DNA from: Charina bottae
Taxonomy: Eukaryota > Chordata > Lepidosauria > Squamata > Charinaidae
Assembly (NCBI GenBank): GCA_023362775.1
Contig: JALMGJ010000006.1
Span: forward strand, 11,674,501-11,738,500
Direction of reading: 5' to 3'
DNA length: 64,000 nt
Shown here: positions 54,881 to 64,000 of the stretch, in pieces
How positions within the stretch are numbered: the stretch's first letter is position 1
How the letters are laid out: every line of letters begins with the position of its first letter
Translations under genes and position numbers: made by a program
Notes under the pieces: generated by a model
Told to the model about the DNA's origin: nothing
The model's database searches: none
Seen by the model: only the letters and a program-made list of their open reading frames with translations

Positions 54881-56180
54881 ATGTTTAAAAAATGAAAAAC
54901 TGAGATTTAAATGAACACTACAATAGGGACTAAACTCATTTAACAATGAAAAGCCAGCCAGATTGGCCCACAGTGATTCAGGTATCTTGGATTAAATGGT
55001 GATTAATTGTGGTTTTATAACTCCTTCAGGCAGGGGGCAACACATCCCCCTCACTGGTCACCTGCCTTAAACACAGAGTCAGTCCTGTCCTAATCGATAA
55101 GCGGTCAGAAGGGTCAAATAAACAGGTGTAGCCCTCATCAAGCCATACACCTTGTCCATATGATTGAGACCTCCATTGGAAAAAAATCCACAAAGCAAAT
55201 GTGCAGTTAAAAATGGTTGGTGAGGTTATATTCCTACGTACTTCCTGAATGCTGGAACCCAAGTTGAGATGGATCTGATCAACTTTGTCACAAAGAACAA
55301 TACAAATTACTCATGGCCAACCATCAAATGTTTCTACTTCTTCCCTTCAATATCTTGGTGGAGTGGTGCTGTACAGAATAGAAGAGCAACAGCAGCCTGT
55401 TTGTGATAACACAATGCAGGCAAAGTACTAAGCATTCTTTACTGCCTGCACTGCTCTGGAGAAGTTCAAATGGGCTTTCAGATGGGCCTCATTTTTGGTA
55501 CTTGAACTGATTCATCTGGAGAAAACTTCCAGTTCTGTGTCAACTGATATTGAACCACTTCATTACTCTCAGTTCCCAAATATACCAAGACACTAATTTG
55601 ACTCTGCAAAGGGGAAAACAAGCACTTTGAAGCAATGCTATCAGCAGCTACGTCAGTATTCCACGAGTTTGCAAGGTATCAAAAATGTCACTGACTGAAG
55701 GGTGGGAAATTCTCCAAGTGCATTCAGGAAGCCATCTGGATCCATCAAGCATCTGGTCAGACAATTTCAACAGTTTCCTTATAGAGGTTTATATTAGCCA
55801 TCAGTCTCAAACTGCCTGTGACTATGAAATCACAAAGAACTCCTCTGCCTTCCAACTGTCAGCCTCACCCAAACAGATCTGCTCTGCATGGCCTGTTGGT
55901 ACCACACTGTAGTCATAGTTATCCATTATAAATCCCAGGGCCAAGGTCCAGCAGCACAGAATGCAACTCTCAAACATTGACTGGCTGCAGTGCCTAAGTG
56001 ACACCGATACTGCTCCCTGGCCAAGGGGAAAGGATTAGCAATGAAGACTTCTCAGGATCCTCCTAGTGTAGGAACTCATTGGATACCAGTCATTTCCTGG
56101 AGAAAATGTGTGGGGTTCTGTATTCCTTTAAAAGTGACTTGTTGCCCCCATTAGTATGATTGTAAGCTGCCAAAACAACT
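54881..56180. other. Unassigned sequence
   Basis: No gene or repeat recognised. Frames up to 78 codons lack domains. Confidence 0.4.
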
Positions 56181-56188
56181 GTTAAAGA

Positions 56189-56437
56189 CAGAGCTTTCTA
56201 AACTTTTCATGTTGGTGACACACTTTTTAGACATGCATCATTTTGCGACACACTCTTACAGCAGGGCAGAAGGCAGGCACTAGGACCTGTGCGGAATCAC
56301 AGAAGGTTTGGAGGCAGCAGGGCACAAGGCGGGCACTAGGACCTGCGTGGAAGCCAGGAGGCAGCAGCAGCCGTGACACACCCGGACACTGCAGCCGACA
56401 CACTAATGTGTCCTGACACACAGTTTGGAAAGCTCTG
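56189..56437 (-). mobile_element. hAT-type MITE, family A, antisense
   Basis: Ends cagagctttctaaact and agtttggaaagctctg; TSD gttaaaga/gttagaga (56181-56188, 56438-56445), 7 of 8 matching. Interior is the reverse complement of the 8346 copy with fewer internal units. Confidence 0.9.
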
Positions 56438-56467
56438 GTTAGAGAGATCTGACTGGGTTGGCAGATA

Positions 56468-56890
56468 CAGGTATTCCTCGCTTACCAACTGTCTCGTTCA
56501 GCGACCATTCAAAGTTATGGCAGCATTGAAAAAGTACCTTTATGACTGGTCCTCAAACTTGTGGCCGTCGCAGTGTCCCTGCAGTCACGTGATCACGATT
56601 TGGGCGCTTGGCAACAGACATACATTTATGGCAGTTGCAGCATCCCGCAGTCACGTGATTGCGATTTGCGAGCTTCACAGCCAGCTTCCAACAAGCAAAG
56701 TCAGTGGAGAAGTTGGCAGGAAGTCACAAGTTGTGGTCACATGATGTCATGCTTAATGACCCACGGTGATTCACTTAACAACCACAGCAGAACTGATATC
56801 ATAAGTCCGGCACAGTAATGTAATGTTTCACTTTACAACCGCATCCCAATTTGCTGGTCCCAACTACAGTCAGTAAGTGAGGACTACCTG
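56468..56890 (+). mobile_element. Tc1/mariner-like MITE, family E
   Basis: Ends caggtattcctcgctta and agtgaggactacctg flanked by TA (56466-56467 and 56891-56892). Interior ctgcagtcacgtgatcacga and tgcagcatcccgcagtcac are near repeats of each other. No transposase; the 123-codon frame crossing it (56373-56744) is incidental. Confidence 0.88.
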
Positions 56891-57164
56891 TAACTTAGTT
56901 GAACATTCACTGGAACCAGAATGGTGGCAGAGCCACCTAACGTTAACCTTGATCACATGCTGCAGTGATATTGCCCAACATGGAAACTGTGTTTCATATT
57001 TCCCAGTTAAAAATAATCAAAACAGGATCAATAGAAACTGGTGTTTTTCTGAAGTTTCAATAAGTCCCTAATCACTTACTCACTAGGGTAAACAACTGCC
57101 AAGATGCCCATAGTTTTTAAAGGTGACATCTCTTGTCATTCCATACAAATGCAAGTGTTATTAT

Positions 57165-57245
57165 TATTGTTCTTATTGTTATTTAAATTTGTATACTTCC
57201 CAACTCCCAGCAACTCTGGGCGGTTCACAAGTAAACAACATTAAA
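57165..57245 (-). mobile_element. L2-like LINE tail fragment
   Basis: Reads ttatttaaatttgtatact then aactctgggcggttcac, directly left of the PLE. Confidence 0.6.
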
Positions 57246-57285
57246 AGGACTGTAGCTTGAATCATGTCAACTGGATTTCTATTTT

Positions 57286-57334
57286 CTCAGTGGAAACGTT
57301 TCGCTCCTTATCCAAGGAGCTTCTTCAGTCTGAG
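57286..57334 (-). ncRNA. Hammerhead-ribozyme-like fold, second copy (candidate)
   Basis: Same elements as at 52780-52828: outer stem arms 57330-57334 and 57286-57290, core CTGAAGA (57322-57328), stem II arms 57314-57320 and 57303-57309, GAAA (57299-57302). All paired segments are unchanged. The third copy (2039-2087) differs by one base after GAAA. Confidence 0.5.
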
Positions 57335-57425
57335 CAAAGTTGGTAAGGGAATCCTTAAATATGTTTCTAGGTGGCTGTGTTACCTTGCACCTGGGGCTAG
57401 GTCATGGTTATTTTGAGATGTTATT

Positions 57426-58423
57426 TTAAGTCCTTTTATCATCTAAGGGAGGATCGTTAAGATCACCATGCTGCTGTTGAGCTTGTGAAATGGTCTTAAT
57501 CTTCCTAGGCACAGAAGACAGAGCCGGGAGAAAGATGGGAGAAAGATTGTGCCTGAGGCCCCCACCTCTGTTCAAGGAAGGATTTTCCAAGTTGGCATAA
57601 ATGGATTCCTTGACCCCTCTCTCAAACCACCTATCTTCTCTGTCTAAAATGTGAACATTAATGTCCTCAAATGAGTGTCCTTTTTCCTTTAAATGAAGAT
57701 AAACTGCTGACTCTGGTCCTGTGGTGTTACTTCTCCTGTGTTGGGCCATCCTCCTGTACAAAGGTTGTTTGGTTTCTCCAATGTAGAGTTCAGAGCACTC
57801 CTCACTGCACTGGATTGCATAAACTACATTGCTTTTCTTGTGTTTTGGAGTTTGATCTTTGGGGTGTACAAGCCTCTGTCTCAGTGTGTTGGTGGGTTTG
57901 AAATATACAGGTATGTGGTGTTTGCCAAATATCCGTTTTATCTTTTCAGACACACCAGCCATGTAGGGAATGACCAGGTTCTTTCGTTTACTCTGAGTCT
58001 CAGCCCTATCTGTCGCTGTTTTAGGTCTGGTAGATTTAGATTTGGTGAAGGCCCAATTTGGATATCCACAGGCCTTCAGAGCTGTTCTCAGGTGCTGTTT
58101 TTCATTCTTTTTGGAATCCATGGAGGTGGGGATGGTTTCTGCTCTGTGTGACAATGTCCTGATGACTCCTAGTTTGTGCTGCAGTGGATGGTGGAAGTCA
58201 AACATCAGATATTGATCTGTGTGTGTGGGTTTCCTGTAGATCCCTATTTCTAGCTTGCCACCGGTCCCAATGAGGACTTCACAGTCTAGGAATGCCAGTC
58301 TGTTGTCCTTGGTGTCTTCTCTGGTGAAGCTAATGTTGGCATCTATAGTGTTTATATGGTCCGTGAAGGCCTGTACTTCCTGGGCCTTGATTTTGACCCA
58401 GGTGTCTGATGAATTTGCTCATT
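57426..58423 (-). pseudogene. PLE protein: RT C-terminus plus GIY-YIG endonuclease, 5'-truncated
   Basis: Open without stops from the truncation point (about 58423) to the stop at 57426; there is no natural start. The first part reads RLAFLDCEVLIGTGGKLEIG and IYRKPTHTDQYLM, the conserved end of a Penelope RT, followed by HHPLQHKLGVIRTLSHRAE. Counting from the Met at 58205, the linker covers residues 25-120. The endonuclease begins with VVY at 127-129 and YIG at 141-143, in the context SELYIGETKQPLYRRMAQHR. The basic and His residues just after it are typical of the fold. It would cut target DNA for priming. The C-terminus is shared with the copies at 2178 and 52469. Confidence 0.9.
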
Positions 58424-58670
58424 TTTTTTTCTTTTTATATTGATTGATATCTATCCTTTCCTTTTTTTATAAACTGTTTGAAATACGTTTTCCTTTAATT
58501 TGGGATTATTGGAATTTTTCATCTTTTATTTTAAAAGTTTTTATTACATAATAAACAGACTCTGCTGGTAACTTTCTATTCGAATAGATCAGCTGACCAC
58601 TCACTCCCTGGGAAAGTGTTTTGTTTTGACTAGAACGGCTGGCTACGGCATCCTGAAAAGGAGGGGGTAG

Positions 58671-59075
58671 GTGAGAATGGCTTTTTTAACAGCACTTCAA
58701 GAGTTTAAAAAAGAATTTAGTGAAACTCTTTTAGAAATTAAGAAATCAATAGAACTTATATTGATAGATTTGGTGGTTCAGGAACAAAAGGCACAAAAGA
58801 CAGATTTAGAAATGGAAGAAAATTTTTTAGAGACAACAGAGGAACAGGAAAAGAGGATTTTAAATACATTGGTACAGAAGAAGATTTTGATACTTTACAG
58901 GAGGTGGTTGACTAAACAGGCTACACATTATAGTCTGGGTACAAACACATTGTGGCAGTTGAGACAGGAAGATTTTAACATGCAAATTGATAGATATGGT
59001 GAAATAAGTATTTTGACATCCTACATGAGCTACAGAACAAAACAAGTTGCATATTGTGATCTTGGCATAACCTGA
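58671..59075 (+). pseudogene. Possible remnant of an L1 ORF1-like coiled-coil protein
   Basis: 134 codons from ATG at 58671 (a second ATG follows at 58677). The first 60-80 residues are rich in Glu, Lys, Leu and Ile with a heptad-like pattern (LQEFKKEFSETLLEIKKSIE), which suits the coiled coil of an L1 ORF1. The RNA-binding part is not present. It may be a degraded frame only. I would not call it a host gene. Confidence 0.4.
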
Positions 59076-59330
59076 ATAGGAGATTTAGTATGATGATATG
59101 GGACACAAGGTTAATGAAAACATGGATTTGGATTGGACATAGAGTAAAGTTGATATGAGAAACTGTATGGATACATAAAAATGTGATATTTTAAGTGTAA
59201 GATATAAGATTACAAATATAAATATAAGTTGATATTATAGATTACTTTTTTTTTGGAGATACATATATGAGAAGACAATGGGATGATGAGGTGGAATTAG
59301 AATTAATGTTATTACAGGATGACATATTTT

Positions 59331-59552
59331 TATAATTATATGTATGAATATATATGTATGAATATCATAAGAATTGGTATATTATGTATTATGTTATGTA
59401 TTATGTTAGGTTATGTATTAGCGGAATATATAGTTACAAAAATTTGTTAATTAGGTAAATATATAATTATAAGTATGAATATGTATGTATGAATATTATA
59501 AGAATTGCCATATTATGTATTAGGTTATGTATTATGTTAAGTTATGTATTAG
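59331..59552. repeat. Tandem duplication of about 131 bp, diverged
   Basis: 59331-59421 and 59462-59552 align over 91 bp with few differences (tataattata, tgtatgaatat and ttatgtattag phrases), giving a 131-bp period with a spacer. It lies inside the L1-like retroposon. Confidence 0.85.
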
Positions 59553-60116
59553 TAATGTTATTTTTATGGATATATATGAATAGAATATATTGTACTTTAT
59601 TAGAAGTAAAATAAGGCCTTGATTTGTTATACATATGATTTAAGACCAATTGGATTTTATTAAGGATATAAACATAAATATAAATATAGACGTAAAAATG
59701 GAAAGAGTGAATAAAAACATTAAATTGATACAGTTAAGAACATTTAAATGAACATTATCCCAAGGAGTGGAAACCACAGATGGATAATTGGAGAATTGTA
59801 AGAAAGGTGAAATTTACATGAAGACCAGAAGATTGGATTATAGAAATTGAAGCGTATATGACCAAGAAAAGTTCCTGTGTATTGTATGAAAGACTAACAT
59901 GTAAAGCGAATTATTGTACTTAAAGACCAAAGATAGATTGGAGGCCATCTATTTTCTATATTTCTTTTATTATTTTCTTGACTTCACTTTTTCTTTACTT
60001 TTTTCTTACTTTGTATTTCTATTTCTTTTTTCCGCTTTAACTTTTAATATGTATTTTAAAACTTAATAAAATTTATTAAAAAAAAAAAAAAGAAATGAAA
60101 ATTTAACTTAAGTACA

Positions 60117-60170
60117 TGAGGTCACAAAGAGTCGGACATGACTAAACGACTGAAGAACAACAGAACTTGA
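60117..60170 (+). mobile_element. BovB-type 3' end fragment
   Basis: gaggtcacaaagagtcgg then catgactaaacgactgaaga and acaacag match the BovB 3' end. Only about 50 bp remain, so it may equally be a SINE tail. Confidence 0.7.
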
Positions 60171-60174
60171 ATGT

Positions 60175-61017
60175 CATGAGCAATGCTTGCCGCTGAAAGA
60201 GAGATGGTGCTTTGAGGCGAAGGCTGGGTTGTATAATGACAAATAAAGTGTTACCCCCCCCCCATTAAAAAGTGTATATATATCCCCATCCTTAATCTAC
60301 TATTGGGGCCACATCCTCAATAGGAAAGCACCATGGACAGACTTTTGCTAGGGGAAATGGAAGAAATAAACAAAACAAGGGAAGAACCAGAGCAAGACTG
60401 AGTGAAGAAAAGGGGTCATTAGCTACCGTTGTTTGAGAACATCCCCTAACTGCTGCCACCGATCCTTCAAAGCCGTTTCTATTTTGCTTACATTGCAATT
60501 AAAAGACTCTCTTTTTTCTTGGAAATGACCCAATCATGACAGGAAGCTGGGTCAGCTGTGCAACATTTAAGAGCTGTGCCCTCCAAGGGTCAGGTTTTCA
60601 TTTACCTCCTTTATTTCTCTGTTGCCCCCAAGCCATCTTTCATTGTCAGCCTGGTGCCTTGGCCAGGCATGCTCCAGATTCCAACTCCAGCGACACACTC
60701 CATGTAAATCGCATTTATGTTAAGGAAGTCATGTCCTGTGTGACTGGTGTACATCGAAACTGATGTTGTTGTCACTTTAGATCTGTCACTTTAGATCTCG
60801 GTCAAGCTGAGGAGGCAACTGGAACAGGCAGCCGAGGACCGAGATGAAATATTTACTTCCTTTTATTTAAAGCGGCCCTTGCGTCCATCGTTCCAAGCTG
60901 GCACCGTTGGTTAACCCTCGTTGGCGCCTGTCTTTCTACCAGGATGAATGTTACAGTGCATTTCATAGAGGTGGAAGATCAGGCAAAGGGACATTTGGAC
61001 AGAGAACAGTAGGGATG
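60175..61017. other. Unassigned sequence
   Basis: Includes a 13-bp direct duplication, tcactttagatct, at about 60772-60797. No gene recognised. Confidence 0.4.
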
Positions 61018-61197
61018 ATGATAATGATGATCCTTAGATTTATATTCAGCCTTTATTTTGTGTAACTCAAGGCAATGTACATAATGCTCAGTCCTATTTT
61101 CCCCACAACAACAATCCTGTGAGTAGGTTGGGCTGAAAGGAAGGGAATGGCCCAAAGTCAACCAGCCATCATCTGTGCCTAAGGGATGACTAGAACT

Positions 61198-61909
61198 GTG
61201 GAATCCTTGATGTTCTCTAAGCTTGGTTGTTTGCTTGCAGGCATTTCATTACCCAACTAGGTAATATCATTAGTGCGAGTGAGTGTGGGGTTTACTTGCA
61301 CTGATAATGTTGCCTCAGGGCTTTCCAAACTGTGTGTCGTGACACAATACTGTGTCGCCTGGGGGCCCCAAGTGTGTCGCGTGACAACCCGGAAGCGCTG
61401 ATAAAAATGCCCTCAGTTTCGGCAGGGAGGTGAAAATCGCGTGCGTGCGCTGCCCGACCACTTCCCTGCTGCACAGCTGATCGGCACGGGGGGGGGGTGG
61501 AAATTCTCTGCGCCGATCAGCTGTGAAGCGAGAAGCAGCCCGGCAGCATGTGCGCGGCAATACTTTTCGCTCCCTGCCGGAACCGAGGGCATTTTTGGGG
61601 TCCCCGGAGCATGCCCTTTCGAAGGGGCAGCAGCAGCGGGCCATCAGCGCTTCCGGGTTCCAGGCTGTTGCTGCTGATGAGGCAGAAACCCGGAAGCGCC
61701 GGCGGCGGCACTTCCGGGTTTTTGCACGCCGCAGCGGTGGCAGCGCTTCCGGGTTTTTGCGTGCCGACCGTTGGTGTCTCTCCAACGGCAAAAGTTTGGA
61801 AAGCCCTGTGTTACCTACTTGGGTAATGAAATGTCTGCAAGCAAACAACCAAGCTCAGAGAGCACCAAGGACTCCACAATTGAGCTATAGATATTCTCTT
61901 CTATTGGAG
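61198..61909. mobile_element. Head-to-head PLE terminal hairpin (family 2)
   Basis: The left arm is the minus-oriented family 2 terminus (gcttggttgtttgcttgcag, catttcattacccaactagg). The right arm is the plus-oriented copy (cttgggtaatgaaatgtctg, caagcaaacaaccaagctca). The centre is split by the family B hAT MITE. TSD gactagaact, 10 bp, or 12 of 13 if extended. Same architecture as the family 1 hairpin at 51735. Confidence 0.85.
61316..61808 (+). mobile_element. hAT-type MITE, family B, longest copy
   Basis: Ends cagggctttccaaact and agtttggaaagccctg, with TSD tgttgcct/tgttacct (61308-61315, 61809-61816), 7 of 8 matching. CpG-rich, 493 bp, with repeated ggaagcgc and ttccgggttttt motifs in both directions. 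Long frames on both strands (up to 177 codons) come from these repeats; no transposase motif. Confidence 0.92.
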
Positions 61910-62309
61910 GACTAGAACTCACAGACTCCTGGTTTCTAGTCCAGCATCTTAACCACTACACTAAACTGGTCATCAGTTGGAGCACAACTGGAAATTCTCT
62001 CCGGGTGACAATCTTTTGACTATACATTTTTGGATTTTTTTTTCAGGACAATTCATTGGGGAATGTATGCTTTACTATTTCAGATTTAAGCTTCATAGGT
62101 AGCATAAATCATGGGAATACTCAAATTTTGATGGACTGTGGCTAAACACTAGATCATGGCCAAGAAAACAGATTATGGCTAAAGGTTTAAAAAACTGATT
62201 TTTAAGGTGTGCTGGACTTCTTTGATTTGACACAAGGTTGCTTTACAGAATTATGTTTTCTTAGGTTGGATGTCACTGGGATGCAGTGGTTAAAGGTTTG
62301 GGCTGGGAC

Positions 62310-62730
62310 AGGGGTTTCCGCGGGTGTCAGCCTTATGAGGTAGACCAGACAGGAAACATGACCAGATGCGCTAATTCTACTTTATTGTAAAGCTACATTA
62401 ACAGAATATTGCAAGTCTGAAAGTACATATCCCCCCATCTCCTTTACAGCCCAAGAAACTAGGGAGGGTCCCTTCTGAGCCTCTTGCCCATCCCACTATC
62501 CAGCTGTGGGCTCAGCTGCCTTTTATCTGACCATTCCCTTTGCTACCTCTCTTTGCCCTGTCTCCCAAGGTCATTCCCACATACCATTACAGCAGGGCAT
62601 GGTCCAAAAAGTCAAGATGGTTGTCTGTGACAGAGCAATCAAAGCTCCATTTGTTAATAAGTGGAGCTCTGATTACACTGTCACAGCTGCCATCTTGACT
62701 TTTTGGACCTTATCCTGCAGACTCCCCTAG
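62310..62730. mobile_element. Hairpin MITE (family F), split by a solo LTR
   Basis: Inverted arms gtccaaaaagtcaagatgg (about 62601-62620) and ccatcttgactttttggac (about 62690-62708), with short terminal inverted repeat aggggt/(c)cccct. TSD ggctgggac, 9 bp (8 if trimmed), hAT-like. The LTR at 62325-62591 lies in the left arm. A single arm of the same family is at 51010. Confidence 0.8.
62325..62591 (-). repeat. Solo LTR, second copy
   Basis: Starts tgtcagcc, ends attaca, 5-bp TSD gcggg/gcagg (62320-62324, 62592-62596; one mismatch). 267 bp, matching the LTR at 29338-29951 without its SINE. Polyadenylation signal on the minus strand near 62390. Confidence 0.87.
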
Positions 62731-62800
62731 GCTGGGACCTAGGGGACCCAGATTCAAATCCCCGTTTAACCATATAATGATTTGGGGCTAATCGCTCCTA

Positions 62801-63746
62801 TTCAGGACAATTGCCTCTTCATAAATGAGACTGAATGATCTGAAATTCTTAAATCCAAAAAGTCAGTTTCACTTACCATCATGAATCTCTTATGACTTAT
62901 TTTATTCATATTTTCTCATATAAATTGTATGCATTTTCCCTCTGCCATACATTTTTTTCTAAGCATTTGTTTGAGCTGAAAAGTGAATCAAAAATTCGAA
63001 GAAGCTAAATTTCCAATGATTCACCAGCTCATCCTCAATGCATGAATAAACCTATTTCAATGTAAAATACAGACCAAATGAATGGAGTAATTTCCTTAAC
63101 TTCTTTCAGAAGTCTGAAATAGACTGGATGAAACCAAAATAACAGCAGCAGTTTATTTGAGTGAGGTGAGGTGGGTGCAAAACAGTAGCACCTGTTGGCA
63201 ACTCCTTCCACAAAACGCCACTTTTCCCAGGGTTGTGTTACAGCGGAGAACAGCTGTGCAATCCCAAGAAACGATGCAGCTGTAGGCAGATGTTTTGTGA
63301 GAGCTCCTGTGTGCTCTGAAGCACCTTTTTGCCTTCCAATCTACACCACTGCATGGACCTAATTTATAATAAGCTTTTCCTGCAGCATCTCAAGGCAGCT
63401 TACTGTGCATAGAGATTTTCCTTCAATCAACCGCACTCTACAAACCCAATCGGTTTCTGTGGTTGGGGGTGGCCTCTGAGTCCTCCTCCAACTCCTTAAT
63501 CACTACACAACACTGGCTAACCATTATTACTGTCTAGGAAGATATGACTCATGATACAGCGATCACTTGGAACAATTCACCCTGCTGTGGATAAATTATG
63601 CCAGATTTCCCCTCCCTGTTAAGAACGAAAGTTAAAAAGAACCTGCAATCTGTCACAAAGACTGGGCTGTCTTCTTCTGACCTCTTTTAAAATCCTGAGC
63701 TTTCACATAGGTGGACATTATCGAAAGGTGCTACGTCACTCTAGAG
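62801..63746. other. Unassigned sequence
   Basis: No gene or repeat recognised; a short tRNA-SINE-like phrase (ccttaatcactacacaacac) near 63493. Confidence 0.4.
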
Positions 63747-63803
63747 GTGTTTCTAAACTTCAGCAACTTTAAGATGTGTGGACTTCAATTCCCAGAATTA
63801 TTG
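63747..63803. mobile_element. Family C MITE arm, truncated
   Basis: gtgtttctaaacttcagc, aactttaagatgtgtgg and cttcaattcccagaatt; the second arm is absent where the L2-like tail begins. Confidence 0.8.
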
Positions 63804-63930
63804 TAGTTATACCCCACCTATCCCCTCCCTAACGGAGGACTCTAGGCGGTTTACATACATATTGATTACATTTCATTATACATACATTTTTAATTATACA
63901 ATTAACCGCACATTAAGGGAAGGGGTAAGG
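63804..63930 (-). mobile_element. L2-like LINE tail fragment
   Basis: Reads gttataccccacctatcccc, then ggaggactctaggcggtttac, as at 44625. The last ~70 bases of the window after it are not assigned. Confidence 0.7.
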
Positions 63931-64000
63931 GAACCGACTCATCCATGACTACAAGTTCCACAATGCCTTGCGTCAGAGCCGGCTGCCGACGTCCTGTAGA

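Larger units (their letters stand above)
57251..58423 (-). mobile_element. Penelope-like element (family 1), longest copy
   Basis: The minus strand runs from the end of the reverse transcriptase, through the linker and GIY-YIG endonuclease, to the 3' terminal region, which has the same hammerhead-like fold at 57286-57334 as the 52469 copy. 5'-truncated at about 58423, so most of the RT is missing. No TSD found; the left neighbour is an L2-like tail and the right one the L1-like retroposon. Confidence 0.92.
58430..60092 (+). mobile_element. L1-like retroposon ending in poly(A), tentative
   Basis: AT-rich, about 1.65 kb, ending aaaacttaataaaatttatt and a run of A at 60079-60092, with AATAAA upstream of the tail. 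One short frame with a possible coiled coil lies near the left end. No RT is recognisable. It could be an internally deleted L1 of squamate type or a non-autonomous relative. Its tail resembles 9099-9720. Confidence 0.55.
61018..61970 (-). mobile_element. MIR-like SINE split by a PLE hairpin that holds a hAT MITE
   Basis: Antisense SINE: tail part at 61018-61187 (acaacaatcctgtgagtagg, ggcccaaagtcaaccagcc) and head at 61920-61970 (tctagtccagcatcttaacc). Between them is the inserted PLE unit 61198-61909, with repeat gactagaact on both sides (61188-61197 and 61910-61919). Confidence 0.78.
62270..62800 (+). mobile_element. tRNA-derived SINE, split by a hairpin MITE
   Basis: Head gatgcagtggttaaaggtt (box A region) to gggctgggac at 62309; continues after the insertion with ctaggggacccagattcaa (box B-like gattcaaatcc, near 62751) and the tRNA-like fold end. 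The repeat ggctgggac flanks the insertion (62301-62309 and 62730-62738). Confidence 0.78.

Noticed and set aside
61315..61848. 177-codon antisense and 130-codon sense frames
   Set aside because: Both lie in the CpG-rich interior of a family B hAT MITE and share no transposase motif.

Overview
This window looks like intergenic DNA from a squamate reptile (lizard or snake; I cannot decide which). The evidence is the repeat content: a near-complete BovB (RTE-clade) LINE, tRNA-derived SINEs whose 3' ends match BovB, CR1 and L2-like LINE 3' ends, Penelope-like elements (PLEs), hAT and Tc1/mariner-like MITEs, 5S rRNA-derived SINE pieces and many microsatellites. I found no convincing host gene, exon or functional RNA gene in the 64 kb. 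Every long reading frame I can identify belongs to a transposable element, and all of these are broken or truncated except a 396-codon BovB reverse transcriptase block.

Layout. 0.3-3.9 kb: BovB with a 10-bp target-site duplication (TSD), split by a PLE. 4.2-7.5 kb: a SINE split by a Ty3/gypsy retrotransposon that has lost pol and its 3' LTR. 8.3-13.4 kb: hAT MITEs, L1-like and L2-like tails, and an antisense CR1 holding two hAT MITEs and a BovB tail. 13.7-21 kb: a CpG-rich MITE, microsatellites, a 5S-derived SINE and a four-deep nest at 18.3-19.2 kb. 21.1-24.6 kb: a second PLE family, an L2-like fragment and a 2.3-kb LINE with a degenerate RT active site. 26-48 kb: CR1 ends, SINEs, a solo LTR, palindromic hAT MITEs, minisatellites and a 146-bp duplicated segment. 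51.7-60.1 kb: three PLE insertions, hAT and Tc1/mariner-like MITEs and an L1-like retroposon. 61-64 kb: two more deep nests and L2-like tails.

The elements depend on one another. The SINE 3' ends resemble BovB, as expected if BovB machinery mobilises them. The short MITEs carry only terminal repeats and would need transposase from elsewhere. Nesting gives relative ages: MIR-like SINEs, CR1 and L2-like pieces are mostly hosts, and hAT, PLE, LTR and BovB-mobilised SINE copies are mostly the later arrivals.

The most interesting signals are hammerhead-ribozyme-like folds in the terminal regions of two PLE families, head-to-head PLE hairpin insertions with clean TSDs, a possible compound palindromic MITE, and an unexplained 146-bp direct repeat. 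I saw no clearly new biological system. All family names come from reading the sequence and from memory, not from a database search.
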